Positions 36,175 through 43,505 of a stretch of DNA of 64,000 bases are shown here, in pieces. Each line of letters starts with the position of its first letter. Position 1 is the first letter of the stretch. The notes below the pieces were generated by a model. The model saw only the letters and a program-made list of their open reading frames with translations. It was not told the DNA's origin and ran no database searches. The position numbers were made by a program, and so were the translations under genes. The stretch comes from Rhodopirellula islandica (GTDB lineage: Bacteria; Planctomycetota; Planctomycetia; Pirellulales; Pirellulaceae). The stretch is from positions 124,001-188,000 of the forward strand of contig NZ_LECT01000006.1 in the NCBI RefSeq assembly GCF_001027925.1. Reading direction: 5' to 3'.

Positions 36175-37479
36175 ATGCCGTGCTTGCAAGGCCCCCTTCC
36201 TGTTTGGGGTGCTCCGTTGCCAATCACCTCTTTCAGGCCTGAAGCGTTGTCACGAGTTTCTTCCGTCGAGCTCATCATGGAACTTGCGAGGAGCTTGCAC
36301 GCCTGCGGTTCACCGGCGTACGAGTTGGACTTGGAAATGGAGCAGGTGGCAGCCTCGTTGGGGCATGAGGCGAGCTTCTTTTCGACGCCAACGGCCCTGT
36401 TTGTGACCTTCGGTGGCAGCGAGACTCGGTTGTTGCGTGTCTATCCAAGCGACACCAATCTGGGGCGGTACGCCGCACTGTTTGAGTTGCAACGTGCGAT
36501 TCAGGAAGACCAGTTGGAGGTCACGGAAGCTTGGGATCAATTGGCCCTCATCAACGAAATGCAGGATGGGTACGGACCAGCGGTTCAGATTGCCTCGCAA
36601 GGCGGAGTCGCTGCGTGTATCAGCGTTCTGGTGGGAGGCGACGAGACAGTCGTGCTTGCTGCGGGCGTCATTGGGTTGATCGTCGGGTGCGTGGTGGTGT
36701 GGATGAATCACGTGCGACATCAGGCGCACTTGATCAACGTGGTCGCGGGGTTTGTGGCCAGTTCGATTGCCTGTGGCATTCAGGCCTTCACCGGCGCGGG
36801 CAACTTTGAGATCACGTCTTTGGCCGCTTTGATTCTGCTCGTTCCTGGATTGCATCTGACGATCAGCATCAATGAATTGGCAACGCAGAACTTGGCTTCG
36901 GGGTCGGCTCGGTTTGCCGGTGCGATGACCACGCTGCTGACGATCGTGTTTGGCGTCTCGATGGGCTACGGTCTGGTCAAAGCATTTCGGCCGGTGCCTT
37001 CTTCGTTGCCTTTGCATTCACCCGATTTGTTGGCGTCGGCGCTGGTTCTGGTGCCGATCGGGTTGTGCGTTGCTGTGACGTTTCGGGCGCGTTATCGCGA
37101 CATCCCTTGGTTGCTCGCATCGACCTTGGTGGGTTATGGCGCATTGCGTTTGGCGGGAACCACCTTTGGGCCCTTTGCTTCGGTTGGGATTGCCTCCTTT
37201 GTGGCCAGTGTGACCAGCCACTTTGCATCCAATCGATTGGGGATCCCCACGGCGGTGATGTTGCTACCAGCGCTGCTGCTTTTGGTTCCCGGTAGTCTGG
37301 GATTCTCGGGTTTCTCGCAGATCATGGTCCAAGAGGACCTGCCCAGTGGCATTCGACTGACCGCGACGATGATGTTGACCGCCGTCTCGATCGTGGCCGG
37401 GTTGCTGCTCACCGACGTTGTGGTTTCGCGTTCGGAAAAGCCATCGCCCGAGTCGGCAGAGCAGAGTTCGGAGAACTGA
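36175..37479 (+). CDS. Threonine/serine exporter family protein (ThrE type)
   Basis: A membrane protein of about 434 residues. The start is uncertain: ATG codons at 36082 and 36175 and a TTG at 36217 are in frame; none has a clear ribosome site, and the family usually starts shortly before the segment ELARSLHACGSPAYELDLEM. The N-terminal ThrE domain is cytoplasmic (QVAASLGHEASFFSTPTALF), then about ten helices in two groups (VVLAAGVIGLIVGCVVVWMN; LAALILLVPGLHLTISINEL; later ASVTSHFASNRLGIPTAVML with LLLVPGSLGFSG). Members export threonine and serine or small peptides; the substrate here is unproven. It is convergent with mntR, with an 18-bp inverted repeat between the genes. Confidence 0.87.
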   Translation: MPCLQGPLPVWGAPLPITSFRPEALSRVSSVELIMELARSLHACGSPAYELDLEMEQVAASLGHEASFFSTPTALFVTFGGSETRLLRVYPSDTNLGRYAALFELQRAIQEDQLEVTEAWDQLALINEMQDGYGPAVQIASQGGVAACISVLVGGDETVVLAAGVIGLIVGCVVVWMNHVRHQAHLINVVAGFVASSIACGIQAFTGAGNFEITSLAALILLVPGLHLTISINELATQNLASGSARFAGAMTTLLTIVFGVSMGYGLVKAFRPVPSSLPLHSPDLLASALVLVPIGLCVAVTFRARYRDIPWLLASTLVGYGALRLAGTTFGPFASVGIASFVASVTSHFASNRLGIPTAVMLLPALLLLVPGSLGFSGFSQIMVQEDLPSGIRLTATMMLTAVSIVAGLLLTDVVVSRSEKPSPESAEQSSEN

Positions 37480-37500
37480 GAGCAGGGGTGCAGCACGTGC

Positions 37501-37631
37501 CTAAGCAGGTCGGCAGGAATGATCGGGCATCATCATGTGAGCCGTTTGGGCGTTCGCCCCGGTTGTACGTGGGAGCAACGACGCTTACCGAAACAGTCCA
37601 AATGCCGAAAGACTCCTGCCGACCTGCTTAG
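37501..37631. repeat. 18-bp inverted repeat between thrE-like gene and mntR
   Basis: CTAAGCAGGTCGGCAGGA (37501-37518) is repeated inverted and perfect at 37614-37631, around 95 bp of spacer. The right arm covers the stop codon of mntR at 37628-37630. The spacer has CCCCGGTTGTACGTGGGAG, nearly the same as a segment at 41145-41163, which is also followed by CTCCTGC(T)GACCTGC. It is thus part of a dispersed repeat family, sited between two convergent genes. Confidence 0.7.
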
Positions 37632-38071
37632 TTCGCCTCCGGAAGCCCTTCTTTCAGGATTCGTTTCATTGCCCGGAGCGTTTCGTCGCTGACGTGGTGC
37701 TCCATTCCTTCGCTGTCCACCGTCGCGGTCGCTTCACTGACGCCGAGTCGCAGTAGAAACGATCGAACGACTTCATGCCGGTTGCGAGCCTTGGTTGCCA
37801 TCCGCTTGCCCTGCGGGGTCAGCGTGATGGGTTGATAGGGTTCGGTCATGACCAACCCATCGCGTTGCAGACGACTGATCGTGTTGTTCACCGTCGCGTG
37901 CGTGACGTCGAAGTGACGCACCAAATCGACGGCGCGGCAGATTCCGTTTTCCGAAATGGCTTCCGCGATGGCTTCGACATAGTCCTCCGCCACTTCGCTG
38001 GCGTGATCGGATCGAGTGCGGTGATGCGATTGAGAAGGCAAATTGGGCCTCTTGAGACCGTGCAGCTGCAA
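37628..38071 (-). CDS. mntR: Manganese-dependent regulator MntR (DtxR family)
   Basis: A 147-residue DNA-binding metal sensor. The helix-turn-helix is CRAVDLVRHFDVTHATVNNT; the dimerization part contains RHEVVRSFLLRLGVSEATATVD and the metal-site segment DSEGMEHHVSDETLRAM, which closely follows E. coli MntR (EGMEHHVS). There is no C-terminal SH3 domain, as in MntR. The start at 38071 is taken, but a TTG at 38038 (LPSQSHHRT) is possible since the first residues look unstructured. A TGCTAGAAT extended -10 sequence lies on this strand at 38090-38098. It is convergent with thrE and divergent from a DUF1559 gene; the shared region has two palindromic boxes. Confidence 0.9.
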   Translation of the reverse strand: MQLHGLKRPNLPSQSHHRTRSDHASEVAEDYVEAIAEAISENGICRAVDLVRHFDVTHATVNNTISRLQRDGLVMTEPYQPITLTPQGKRMATKARNRHEVVRSFLLRLGVSEATATVDSEGMEHHVSDETLRAMKRILKEGLPEAN

Positions 38072-38161
38072 TGGGGGGAGTTCGTCCGCATTCTAGCATC
38101 GGAATCTGGGGCAGAAACCCACTTGCTTTCGCAATCGCCCGTTGATAGCCTCTGCTAAGAA

Positions 38162-38179
38162 TGTTAGCACGAGCTAACA
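38162..38179. promoter_or_regulatory. Palindromic box 1 (TTAG-N6-CTAA), candidate MntR site
   Basis: TGTTAGC-ACGA-GCTAACA is a perfect 7-bp inverted repeat, core TTAGCACGAGCTAA at 38164-38177. Its geometry (TTAG-N6-CTAA) is the same as box 2 exactly 100 bp downstream. DtxR-family operators have TTAG...CTAA half-sites, so MntR is the obvious candidate. Confidence 0.6.
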
Positions 38180-38196
38180 AGAGAAGGGAGGCTGGA

Positions 38197-38253
38197 AGAG
38201 CATCCGGCCGGAAACGGCGGTGCTCTCTGCCGGGGCTTTTTCGTTTTTTTTTT
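38197..38253 (+). terminator. Stem-loop followed by T-run between the boxes
   Basis: AGAGCA (38197-38202) pairs with TGCTCT (38221-38226) around an inner stem GCCG-GAAA-CGGC with CC/GG, a strong hairpin with a GAAA tetraloop. GGGGC, TTTTT and, after CG, ten further T (38244-38253) follow. On the plus strand this is the pattern of an intrinsic terminator, here inside the leader of the DUF1559 gene. An alternative pairing, CCGGC (38204-38208) with GCCGG (38229-38233), also exists. Confidence 0.55.
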
Positions 38254-38260
38254 GGCTTAA

Positions 38261-38280
38261 AACTTAGTGTTGGCTAAGTT
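38261..38280. promoter_or_regulatory. Palindromic box 2 (TTAG-N6-CTAA)
   Basis: AACTTAG-TGTTGG-CTAAGTT is a perfect 7-bp inverted repeat, core 38264-38277. It ends 20 bp before the DUF1559 start at 38300 and is exactly 100 bp from box 1, with the same TTAG-N6-CTAA geometry. It probably binds the same DtxR/MntR-type protein. Confidence 0.55.
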
Positions 38281-38299
38281 TGTGTTTGGGAGAGATTGG

Positions 38300-39442
38300 A
38301 TGAGACGGGTTTCGTTGAGATGGAATGCAGTGAATCGTCGTGACGCTCGCGAGCGGGGGATGTTTCGGGCGCCGCGATGGAGGTCGGGGTTCACGCTGGT
38401 GGAACTGTTGGTCGTGATCGCCATCATTGGTGTTTTGGTGGGGCTGTTGCTGCCGGCAGTTCAAGCCGCTCGGGAAGCAGCGCGGCAGATGTCGTGCAGC
38501 AACAACCTTCGTCAGGTTGGCTTGGCGGCCCAGAACTACCATTCCGCGTATCAGCGATTCCCGGCCGGTTACGTTTCGTTTTCAACCAGTTCTGGTGTGG
38601 CTCCCACGTCGGTCGCGATGGATCCGGTGACTTGGGACGCGGGGCCCGGTTGGGGATGGGGAACGGGGTTGCTGCCATTCTTAGAAGCCACGGCTTTGTC
38701 AGATCAGTTGCGAATGGACGAACCGATCTGGTCGTTGGCAAATGAGGCCGCCATCGGATCGCGGGTTCCCACCTTTTTGTGTCCCAGTGCCGCAGGGGGT
38801 GACGCGGCGTTTGATGTGCAGGACGGCGCTGGCAATCCGTTGCAAATTGGCGGTCGGGGCATCCAGCTCGGCCGCAGTCACTACGTTGCCAGTCACGGGC
38901 AAGAGAGTTGCTGGGGCGAGTGTGGGTCTGCCGCGACGGGAATTGTCTTCACCAACATTTACACTTCGGAAACGAAGACGATCGTGATTGATGGAGACGC
39001 AGGGCGTGTCGCCGATGGTCCGTTCTATCGCAACTCGAGAACTCGATTCCGAGACGTCTTGGATGGGACCAGCAACACGATCTTCTTTGGCGAGCACACT
39101 TCCTCGCTGAGCGACAAGACTTGGGTGGGCGTTGTGCCGGGGGCGTTCACGCATCCTCGTTATGAATCACCCGAAAACGGTCCCGATGCCGCGGCGACAC
39201 TCACGTTGGTCCATGCCGGGCCTTCCGGCGGCGAACTGGACATCACGGGGTATCCGATCATTCACCCCGTGAATTTCCCGACGTACCACGTGGGGCAAAT
39301 GGTGTCGGATCACCCGGGCGGAGGCATGGTCGCTTTCGGGGACGGATCGGTTCGCTTCATCAGTGATTTTGTGGATCTGTTTCTCTGGGCTGAAATGTCC
39401 AGCATGAACGAGAGCGAAGTCATCGATTGGGAGAAACTCTAA
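38300..39442 (+). CDS. DUF1559 pilin-like secreted protein
   Basis: A 380-residue protein. The ATG at 38300 (MRRVSLRWNAVNRRD) is preferred; a GTG at 38267 would fall inside box 2. The prepilin segment GFTLVELLVVIAIIGVLVGL is near residue 30, followed by PAVQAAREAARQMSCSNNLR. The C-terminus has DHPGGGMVAFGDGSVRFISD, the H-X9-DG type end. This is the second DUF1559 gene of the window, and it differs from that at 8067 in regulation: it lies behind two palindromic boxes and a hairpin with a T-run, divergent from mntR. It overlaps the next gene by one base (TAATG). Confidence 0.93.
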   Translation: MRRVSLRWNAVNRRDARERGMFRAPRWRSGFTLVELLVVIAIIGVLVGLLLPAVQAAREAARQMSCSNNLRQVGLAAQNYHSAYQRFPAGYVSFSTSSGVAPTSVAMDPVTWDAGPGWGWGTGLLPFLEATALSDQLRMDEPIWSLANEAAIGSRVPTFLCPSAAGGDAAFDVQDGAGNPLQIGGRGIQLGRSHYVASHGQESCWGECGSAATGIVFTNIYTSETKTIVIDGDAGRVADGPFYRNSRTRFRDVLDGTSNTIFFGEHTSSLSDKTWVGVVPGAFTHPRYESPENGPDAAATLTLVHAGPSGGELDITGYPIIHPVNFPTYHVGQMVSDHPGGGMVAFGDGSVRFISDFVDLFLWAEMSSMNESEVIDWEKL

Positions 39443-39792
39443 TGGCGAGTGCGAAAGCGGTTCCCAGTGAAAAGCGAACTGCATGGATCAAGTGGGCGTG
39501 TTCGGCGGTCGTTGTTCTCGGACTGTTGTTGTTCTTCTATCCTCGCGAGAAAGTCGAACTGAACGACCAGGGGTACGACGCCTCGGTGGCGCTCTATCGA
39601 ATTTGCAATCAGAAAGATGGGACATCTCTTCAGAAGGTCGCCGATCAAATCGTTCAGTGGCGAAGTGATGGAACGCTTTCCGAGCAATCCCACTCGTCGC
39701 TTCAGCGGGTCATCGAGTTGGCCAGCGCGGGCGACTGGAGGCAAGCCAGTCGAGAGTGCCGGCAAATGATGGAGGATCAGGTGCAAAGGTGA
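39442..39792 (+). CDS. Small membrane protein after DUF1559 gene
   Basis: A 116-residue protein whose ATG overlaps the stop of the DUF1559 gene (TAATG), so it is probably translated by coupling. One helix is at about residues 15-35 (IKWACSAVVVLGLLLFFY). The rest would lie outside the cytoplasm and is helical (VALYRICNQKDGTSLQKVAD; SHSSLQRVIELASAGDWRQA). I do not recognise the family. Small proteins following DUF1559 genes are common in this phylum, and it may assist the export or assembly of its partner; this is inferred from position alone. Confidence 0.8.
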   Translation: MASAKAVPSEKRTAWIKWACSAVVVLGLLLFFYPREKVELNDQGYDASVALYRICNQKDGTSLQKVADQIVQWRSDGTLSEQSHSSLQRVIELASAGDWRQASRECRQMMEDQVQR

Positions 39793-40117
39793 TGCAAGCC
39801 AGGTTTTGAGATCCTGGCACGAGCTTGCCAAGGCGAGATGGCATCTTCGTGAAGTGGTCGCCAAGCGTTCGGGCGATGTGTTCCGGGGTGGCTGGTTTTC
39901 GACCGACGGTGTCGACACGTCGAGGAGAGAACGTTGGATCACGGGTGTGTTTTGTTGCTGATTCGAAGGGAATTGATTGGCTCGATGAAGGAGGAGCGAA
40001 ATTTGGGCGAAACGGTGGAACAGAGACCACGCACTGGAACACAAGATGCAGACATCTTCGACAGCCTGAGTTCCCTTTGTGCTCAGGACATTCCCCGAAA
40101 CTTGTATGGAGATCCAG
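39793..40117. other. 325-bp gene-free stretch before DUF4142 gene
   Basis: Several short frames exist, but none has convincing protein features. A good AAGGAGG at about 39987 is followed by no start codon at the right distance. I see no clear promoter or repeat. Confidence 0.4.
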
Positions 40118-40795
40118 ATGATGAAATTGCGATTCACTGTTGCTGCCGCTGCACTCACCGTGTTGACCGGACTGCCCGTTGCCAACGCCCAGCAAGGAGC
40201 CAATGGGGGTTCGATTCTGGATGGTCAACTTCAAACCCCGCAGAACCAAGCCGACTCGGGCCGCTATGAAGCACGGCGAACGACCACCGACAGTCGCCAA
40301 CAGCAGCCCACCGTCACGCAAGCGATTGTGCAGAAGCTGCAAAAAGCCAATGAGAATGAGATCGAGTTGGCGAAGATGGCGATGCAGAAAACGGATCACG
40401 ACGAACTGAAACAGTTGACTCAAACAATCGTCCGCGATCACGAAGCACTCAATCAAAAGCTGCAGCAATTCAGCAGCCAGCATCAAGGCAATTCACAGGG
40501 CCAGCGGGTGCCCGCCCAGCTTTGCCAAATCGCGGACCAAGCCTGTGACAACGCGATGAAGATGACCAAGGACATGCTGACCAACTACGAAGGTCAGGAC
40601 TTTCAGATGGCGTTCCTCGGGCAGCAATGCGTGGCTCACACAATGATGTTGGCGGAACTGAAGGCGATTGAAAGCACCGGTCCGCAGGAATTGCAACCAA
40701 TCGCTCAAGAGGCCATTTCGAAGATCGAAAAGCATCTTGAGAAAGCCAAGCAATTGGCAAAGAAACTGGAGGACGACGAAAAACAACGGTCATAG
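40118..40795 (+). CDS. Secreted DUF4142 protein (ferritin-like helical bundle)
   Basis: A 225-residue exported protein. The start at 40118 or 40121 is preceded by GGAG at 40108. Residues 1-24 are a signal peptide (LRFTVAAAALTVLTGLPVANA). The mature part contains four long amphipathic helices of the DUF4142 type: VQKLQKANENEIELAKMAMQ, DELKQLTQTIVRDHEALNQK, MKMTKDMLTNYEGQDFQMAF, LGQQCVAHTMMLAELKAIES, and a lysine-rich end. The family has a ferritin-like fold; its role is not known, and metal or stress links are suspected. It is convergent with csaA, with a repeat-filled gap between them. Confidence 0.88.
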   Translation: MMKLRFTVAAAALTVLTGLPVANAQQGANGGSILDGQLQTPQNQADSGRYEARRTTTDSRQQQPTVTQAIVQKLQKANENEIELAKMAMQKTDHDELKQLTQTIVRDHEALNQKLQQFSSQHQGNSQGQRVPAQLCQIADQACDNAMKMTKDMLTNYEGQDFQMAFLGQQCVAHTMMLAELKAIESTGPQELQPIAQEAISKIEKHLEKAKQLAKKLEDDEKQRS

Positions 40796-40871
40796 TTGTT
40801 GGGCTGCCAAGCTTGTGTTGTGGCGATGCATTCTCATCAGCGCCGGGACATGGTCGCGGCGCTGGTTTGGA

Positions 40872-40990
40872 CGTTAGCCTGGGCTGCGAAATGTTCGGTC
40901 TTGATAGCGTTTTGGGCTGCCCAGGTTTTGTTCCTCGACTTTGCCCCAACGGGGCAGCCCTACGCCAGCCCAGGGCAACGCCCTGGGTTG
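40872..40990 (+). repeat. 119-bp dispersed repeat, copy A
   Basis: This segment, starting CGTTAGCCTGGGCTGCGAAA and ending GCAACGCCCTGGGTTG, matches the minus strand at 45583-45701 over the same 119 bp with about ten differences. It has small internal palindromes (GCCCCAACGGGGC; CCCAGGGCAACGCCCTGGG). Confidence 0.85.
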
Positions 40991-41038
40991 CGGCTTCCGT
41001 GTCAACGCCAAGCATTCAGCAGGCCAGCGTTAGGACCA

Positions 41039-41135
41039 CGTGAACAACAAGTGACGTAGCGGAAGGGCGCAAGCCCTCCGGTTCCTCACCGGGCGACTTG
41101 CGCCACACCGCTAATATCGTCACTTGTTGTTCACG
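41039..41135. repeat. 97-bp element with 17-bp perfect terminal inverted repeats
   Basis: CGTGAACAACAAGTGAC (41039-41055) is repeated inverted at 41119-41135. Inside, TAGCGG and GGCGCAAG pair with CCGCTA and CTTGCGCC, so the whole element can fold as a long hairpin. Confidence 0.75.
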
Positions 41136-41139
41136 CGTT

Positions 41140-41186
41140 GCTTAGCCCCGGTTGTATGTGAGAGTCGTGGCTCCTGCTGACCTGCG
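41140..41186 (+). repeat. Short relative of the 37.5-kb inverted repeat
   Basis: GCCCCGGTTGTATGTGAGAG here matches GCCCCGGTTGTACGTGGGAG at 37555-37574, and CTCCTGCTGACCTGC here matches CTCCTGCCGACCTGC at 37613-37627. The intervening part is shorter. Confidence 0.55.
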
Positions 41187-41199
41187 AAGGGTTGAACGC

Positions 41200-41538
41200 T
41201 CAGCCGAGTTTGACGCCGTTTGGCATTGGTTTGTCTGGGACCGCGAGAATCACGGATCCATCATCGCGGTACAGACCCGTGAGCAGAAACTCAGACATGA
41301 TCGGCCCGATCTGCTTGGGCGGGAAATTGACCACGCCGAGGATCTGGCGACCGATCAGTTCTTCTTTGGTGTAGTGCACCGTGATCTGGGCACTGGTTCG
41401 CTTTAGCCCCAAGTCCTCGCCGAAGTCGACCGTGATCTTGTATGCGGGCTTGCGAGCCTCTGGAAAGTCCTCGACCAGCGTGATCGTGCCAACTCGGACG
41501 TCAACGTTTTCGAATTCTTGCCAAGTGATGAGAGACAT
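41200..41538 (-). CDS. csaA: CsaA-like tRNA-binding-domain protein
   Basis: A 112-residue protein made of one OB-fold tRNA-binding domain. Motifs in order are [87 protein letters not shown] and NGVKLG. Length and the RKPAYK and NFPPKQIGP segments fit CsaA, which has been described as a chaperone helping protein export in Bacillus; the dimer binds peptides or tRNA-like ligands. The start at 41538 gives the usual [12 protein letters not shown]. It is convergent with the DUF4142 gene and flanked by repeats on both sides. Confidence 0.93.
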   Translation of the reverse strand: MSLITWQEFENVDVRVGTITLVEDFPEARKPAYKITVDFGEDLGLKRTSAQITVHYTKEELIGRQILGVVNFPPKQIGPIMSEFLLTGLYRDDGSVILAVPDKPMPNGVKLG

Positions 41539-41581
41539 GGTGTGTTTGTTGGAATGGTGTGGTCGGACGACGTCCTTTCTT

Positions 41582-41778
41582 CATCCCGGGAGGGATGTCA
41601 GATGGTAGCCGGGGGTTGCTGTGTAGCAGCATACCCCCGGAAAACGAGCCCCAGAAAAACTCTCCATCCCGCCGTGGCCATAGGCCACGGCGGGATGGAG
41701 AGGGGCGACGCGGATGACATGTCCGTCGGTGACGCTATCACTTACCGACGGCTACTCTCTGATATCCCTGCCGGGATG
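41582..41778. repeat. 197-bp palindromic element with 30-bp imperfect terminal repeats
   Basis: The left end (from CATCCCGGGAGGGATGTCAG, with GGTAGCCG) matches the inverted right end (CATCCCGGCAGGGATATCAG) at 26 or so of 30 positions. Inside are CGGGGGT/ACCCCCG (41609-41639) and a perfect 18-bp stem with 3-nt loop at 41662-41700 (CTCCATCCCGCCGTGGCC and inverse). There is no gene inside; it looks like a MITE or dispersed repeat. Confidence 0.75.
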
Positions 41779-42315
41779 AAAACTTGCGCAACAACCCAAA
41801 CATCGAGCAGTCCAGGCGAACGCCCTGCTGGCAATGCTCTCCGCTCTGGTTCGGTGATCATCGAGCCTTGGTGAAATATGTTATCTGAATGACGTGGGAT
41901 CTCAAGGTTCCTTGATTCCCACCCGTTAGCGAACGATGGTGCCCGGCACCATCCGACGATCCCAACCTGTAGCTCGGTGGTCCCCCACCGAGACGATCTC
42001 CTAAAAGATCCCCGTCCCCTTTAGGCGGCCGTCGGAGAACCGACCCAGTTGGGTCTCCTGAACGTGGGAAACCCTCGTCCATTCAAGATCTGTCATCAGT
42101 CTTTCGTTGGGAACGGAAACGAAAAAGGAGGTGCCTGATTTGGCTTTGTGACCAGGCGATCAATGATCCGAGGAGGATCGCATTCCATTGAAGGAAACAG
42201 ATTGCAACGCTTGGCCAATTGAGCGAGTGATAGGTCTCAAAATCCGATAATGGAAGGTACCTCCAGAACTTCTGCCTGAGGATTTGTTTGTCAATTGTCA
42301 CCATCTGTTCCATTG

Positions 42316-42344
42316 TCAATGCAGCCCATTATCAATGCAGCCCA
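42316..42344 (+). repeat. 13-bp direct repeat
   Basis: TCAATGCAGCCCA occurs at 42316-42328 and again at 42332-42344, just before the epimerase gene end. Confidence 0.6.
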
Positions 42345-42347
42345 GTG

Positions 42348-43505
42348 TCATGCCGTTCTCTTTCGGATGCCAATTCCAGGCAAGTCGTTCAACGTCAACT
42401 TGCCATTGATGACTTGGACTCCTTCGTAGAGATCGTTGCTGATCAGAAGGTTGCCATCCAGATCGGCCCAGTCGACCAGCGGCGATAGCTGGGCGGCGGC
42501 GGAGACGGCGCACGAGGTTTCGGTCATGCATCCCATCATCACCTTCATGTCCAGCGCTCGGGCCACGGTGATCATCTTTTGAGCCTCCCGCAAACCGGTG
42601 CTCTTCATCAGTTTGATGTTGATTCCGGAGTACACGCCTTGAAAGTCGGCCACATCACCGAGGCGTTGAAAGGCTTCGTCGGCGATGATCGGAAGGGGGC
42701 TTTTGGCGGTCAACCAAGCCAAGTCGTCGACCGCCGTTTTCGGAAGCGGTTGCTCCACAAACTCCACACCCTGTTCGGCCAACCAGTGCGTCATGTCCAG
42801 TGCCTGGTGCTTGTCGGTCCAGCCTTGGTTCACGTCGACATAGATCGGCACATCGGTCACCGACCGAACGGTCTCGATCATTTCGCGATCGTTGCCTCCG
42901 CCCAGTTTGACTTTCAAGACTTTGAAGCGAGCGGCCTCTTCCGTCTTCATCTTCACCACCTCGGGTGTGTCGATGCCAATCGTGAACGAGGTGACGGGCG
43001 TGTTCGCGGGATTGATGCCCCACAGCTTGTGAAGTGGTTGGTCGACCAGTTTCCCAATCAGGTCGTGCAGCGCGATGTCGACGCAGGCTTTCGCGGCGCG
43101 GTTGTCTTCGTCGATGGAGTCCACGTAGGGGAGGATTTCGTCGAGCAGAAATGGGTCGTTGAACTGATCCAGTTTGACCTTGCTCAGAAACTGCATCACC
43201 GATTTCTGTGACTCACCCAGGTAAGGCGGCAGGGAGGCTTCTCCGTAAGCGGTGTGCCCTTCGTATTGGATTTCAGTCAGGACGACGGGGGTGGTGTCGC
43301 GTGAGTTTCCGGCGACGGTGAAGGTGTGTTTGAGCTGCAGTTCATAGGGGCGGAAGCTCAGCTTCATTTTCCCGTTTCGAATTAAATCGGTCGCCGAGCT
43401 GGGGGCTGTGGAGGCTTCCTGTGCTGTGCCAACGGTTGTTGGCAATGCGGTCGCCAGGGCACTGGCTCCCAAGCCTTTGAGAAGGGCTCTTCTTCCTCGA
43501 TTCAT
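42348..43505 (-). CDS. Tat-signal L-Ala-D/L-Glu (dipeptide) epimerase
   Basis: A 385-residue enolase-superfamily enzyme. The start at 43505 (MNRGRRALLKGLGASALATA) overlaps the stop of the NlpC/P60 gene (ATGA); the longer frame to 43931 runs inside that gene. A twin-arginine signal (RRALLKGLG) is at the N-terminus, with cleavage near VGTAQEA, so the enzyme appears exported. The barrel has the KxK catalytic motif (LKVKLGG), metal ligands in YVDVNQGW, EQP and ADEA, and a second lysine in NIKLMKSTG. The DIALHDLIGKLVDQPLHKLW segment is typical of the muconate-lactonizing/dipeptide epimerase group. With the endopeptidase upstream it mirrors the ykfB-ykfC murein peptide pair; export would be unusual. 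Confidence 0.88.
   Translation of the reverse strand: MNRGRRALLKGLGASALATALPTTVGTAQEASTAPSSATDLIRNGKMKLSFRPYELQLKHTFTVAGNSRDTTPVVLTEIQYEGHTAYGEASLPPYLGESQKSVMQFLSKVKLDQFNDPFLLDEILPYVDSIDEDNRAAKACVDIALHDLIGKLVDQPLHKLWGINPANTPVTSFTIGIDTPEVVKMKTEEAARFKVLKVKLGGGNDREMIETVRSVTDVPIYVDVNQGWTDKHQALDMTHWLAEQGVEFVEQPLPKTAVDDLAWLTAKSPLPIIADEAFQRLGDVADFQGVYSGINIKLMKSTGLREAQKMITVARALDMKVMMGCMTETSCAVSAAAQLSPLVDWADLDGNLLISNDLYEGVQVINGKLTLNDLPGIGIRKRTA

Larger units (their letters stand above)
40796..41199. other. 404-bp intergenic region made of dispersed repeats
   Basis: No gene. It lies between two convergent genes, the DUF4142 gene and csaA, and consists of a 119-bp repeat (40872-40990), a 97-bp hairpin (41039-41135), and a short copy of the 37.5-kb repeat (41140-41186). 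Frames here such as 40813-41043 translate the repeat. Confidence 0.65.
41539..42347. other. 809-bp intergenic region with several palindromes
   Basis: No gene is supported. It holds a 197-bp element with terminal inverted repeats (41582-41778), a GGTGCCCGGCACC palindrome near 41950, a CTCGGTGGTCCCCCACCGAG hairpin near 41975, and a 13-bp direct repeat at 42316-42344. A 78-codon frame at 42083-42319 lacks any supporting feature. Confidence 0.55.

Noticed and set aside
39934-40269. 111-codon frame before the DUF4142 gene
   Set aside because: It runs through the DUF4142 signal peptide region in the wrong frame and becomes cysteine/arginine-rich, typical of a shadow frame.
40813-41043. 76-codon frame in the repeat copy A
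   Set aside because: It translates the 119-bp repeat, which also gives a similar frame at 45533-45715 on the other strand; coding is not needed to explain the similarity.
42083-42319. 78-codon minus-strand frame
   Set aside because: No signal peptide, ribosome site or recognised domain; it lies in repeat-rich DNA before the epimerase gene end.
40796-42347. CRISPR array in the palindrome-rich region
   Set aside because: The hairpins differ from one another and are not regularly spaced, and no cas gene is near.
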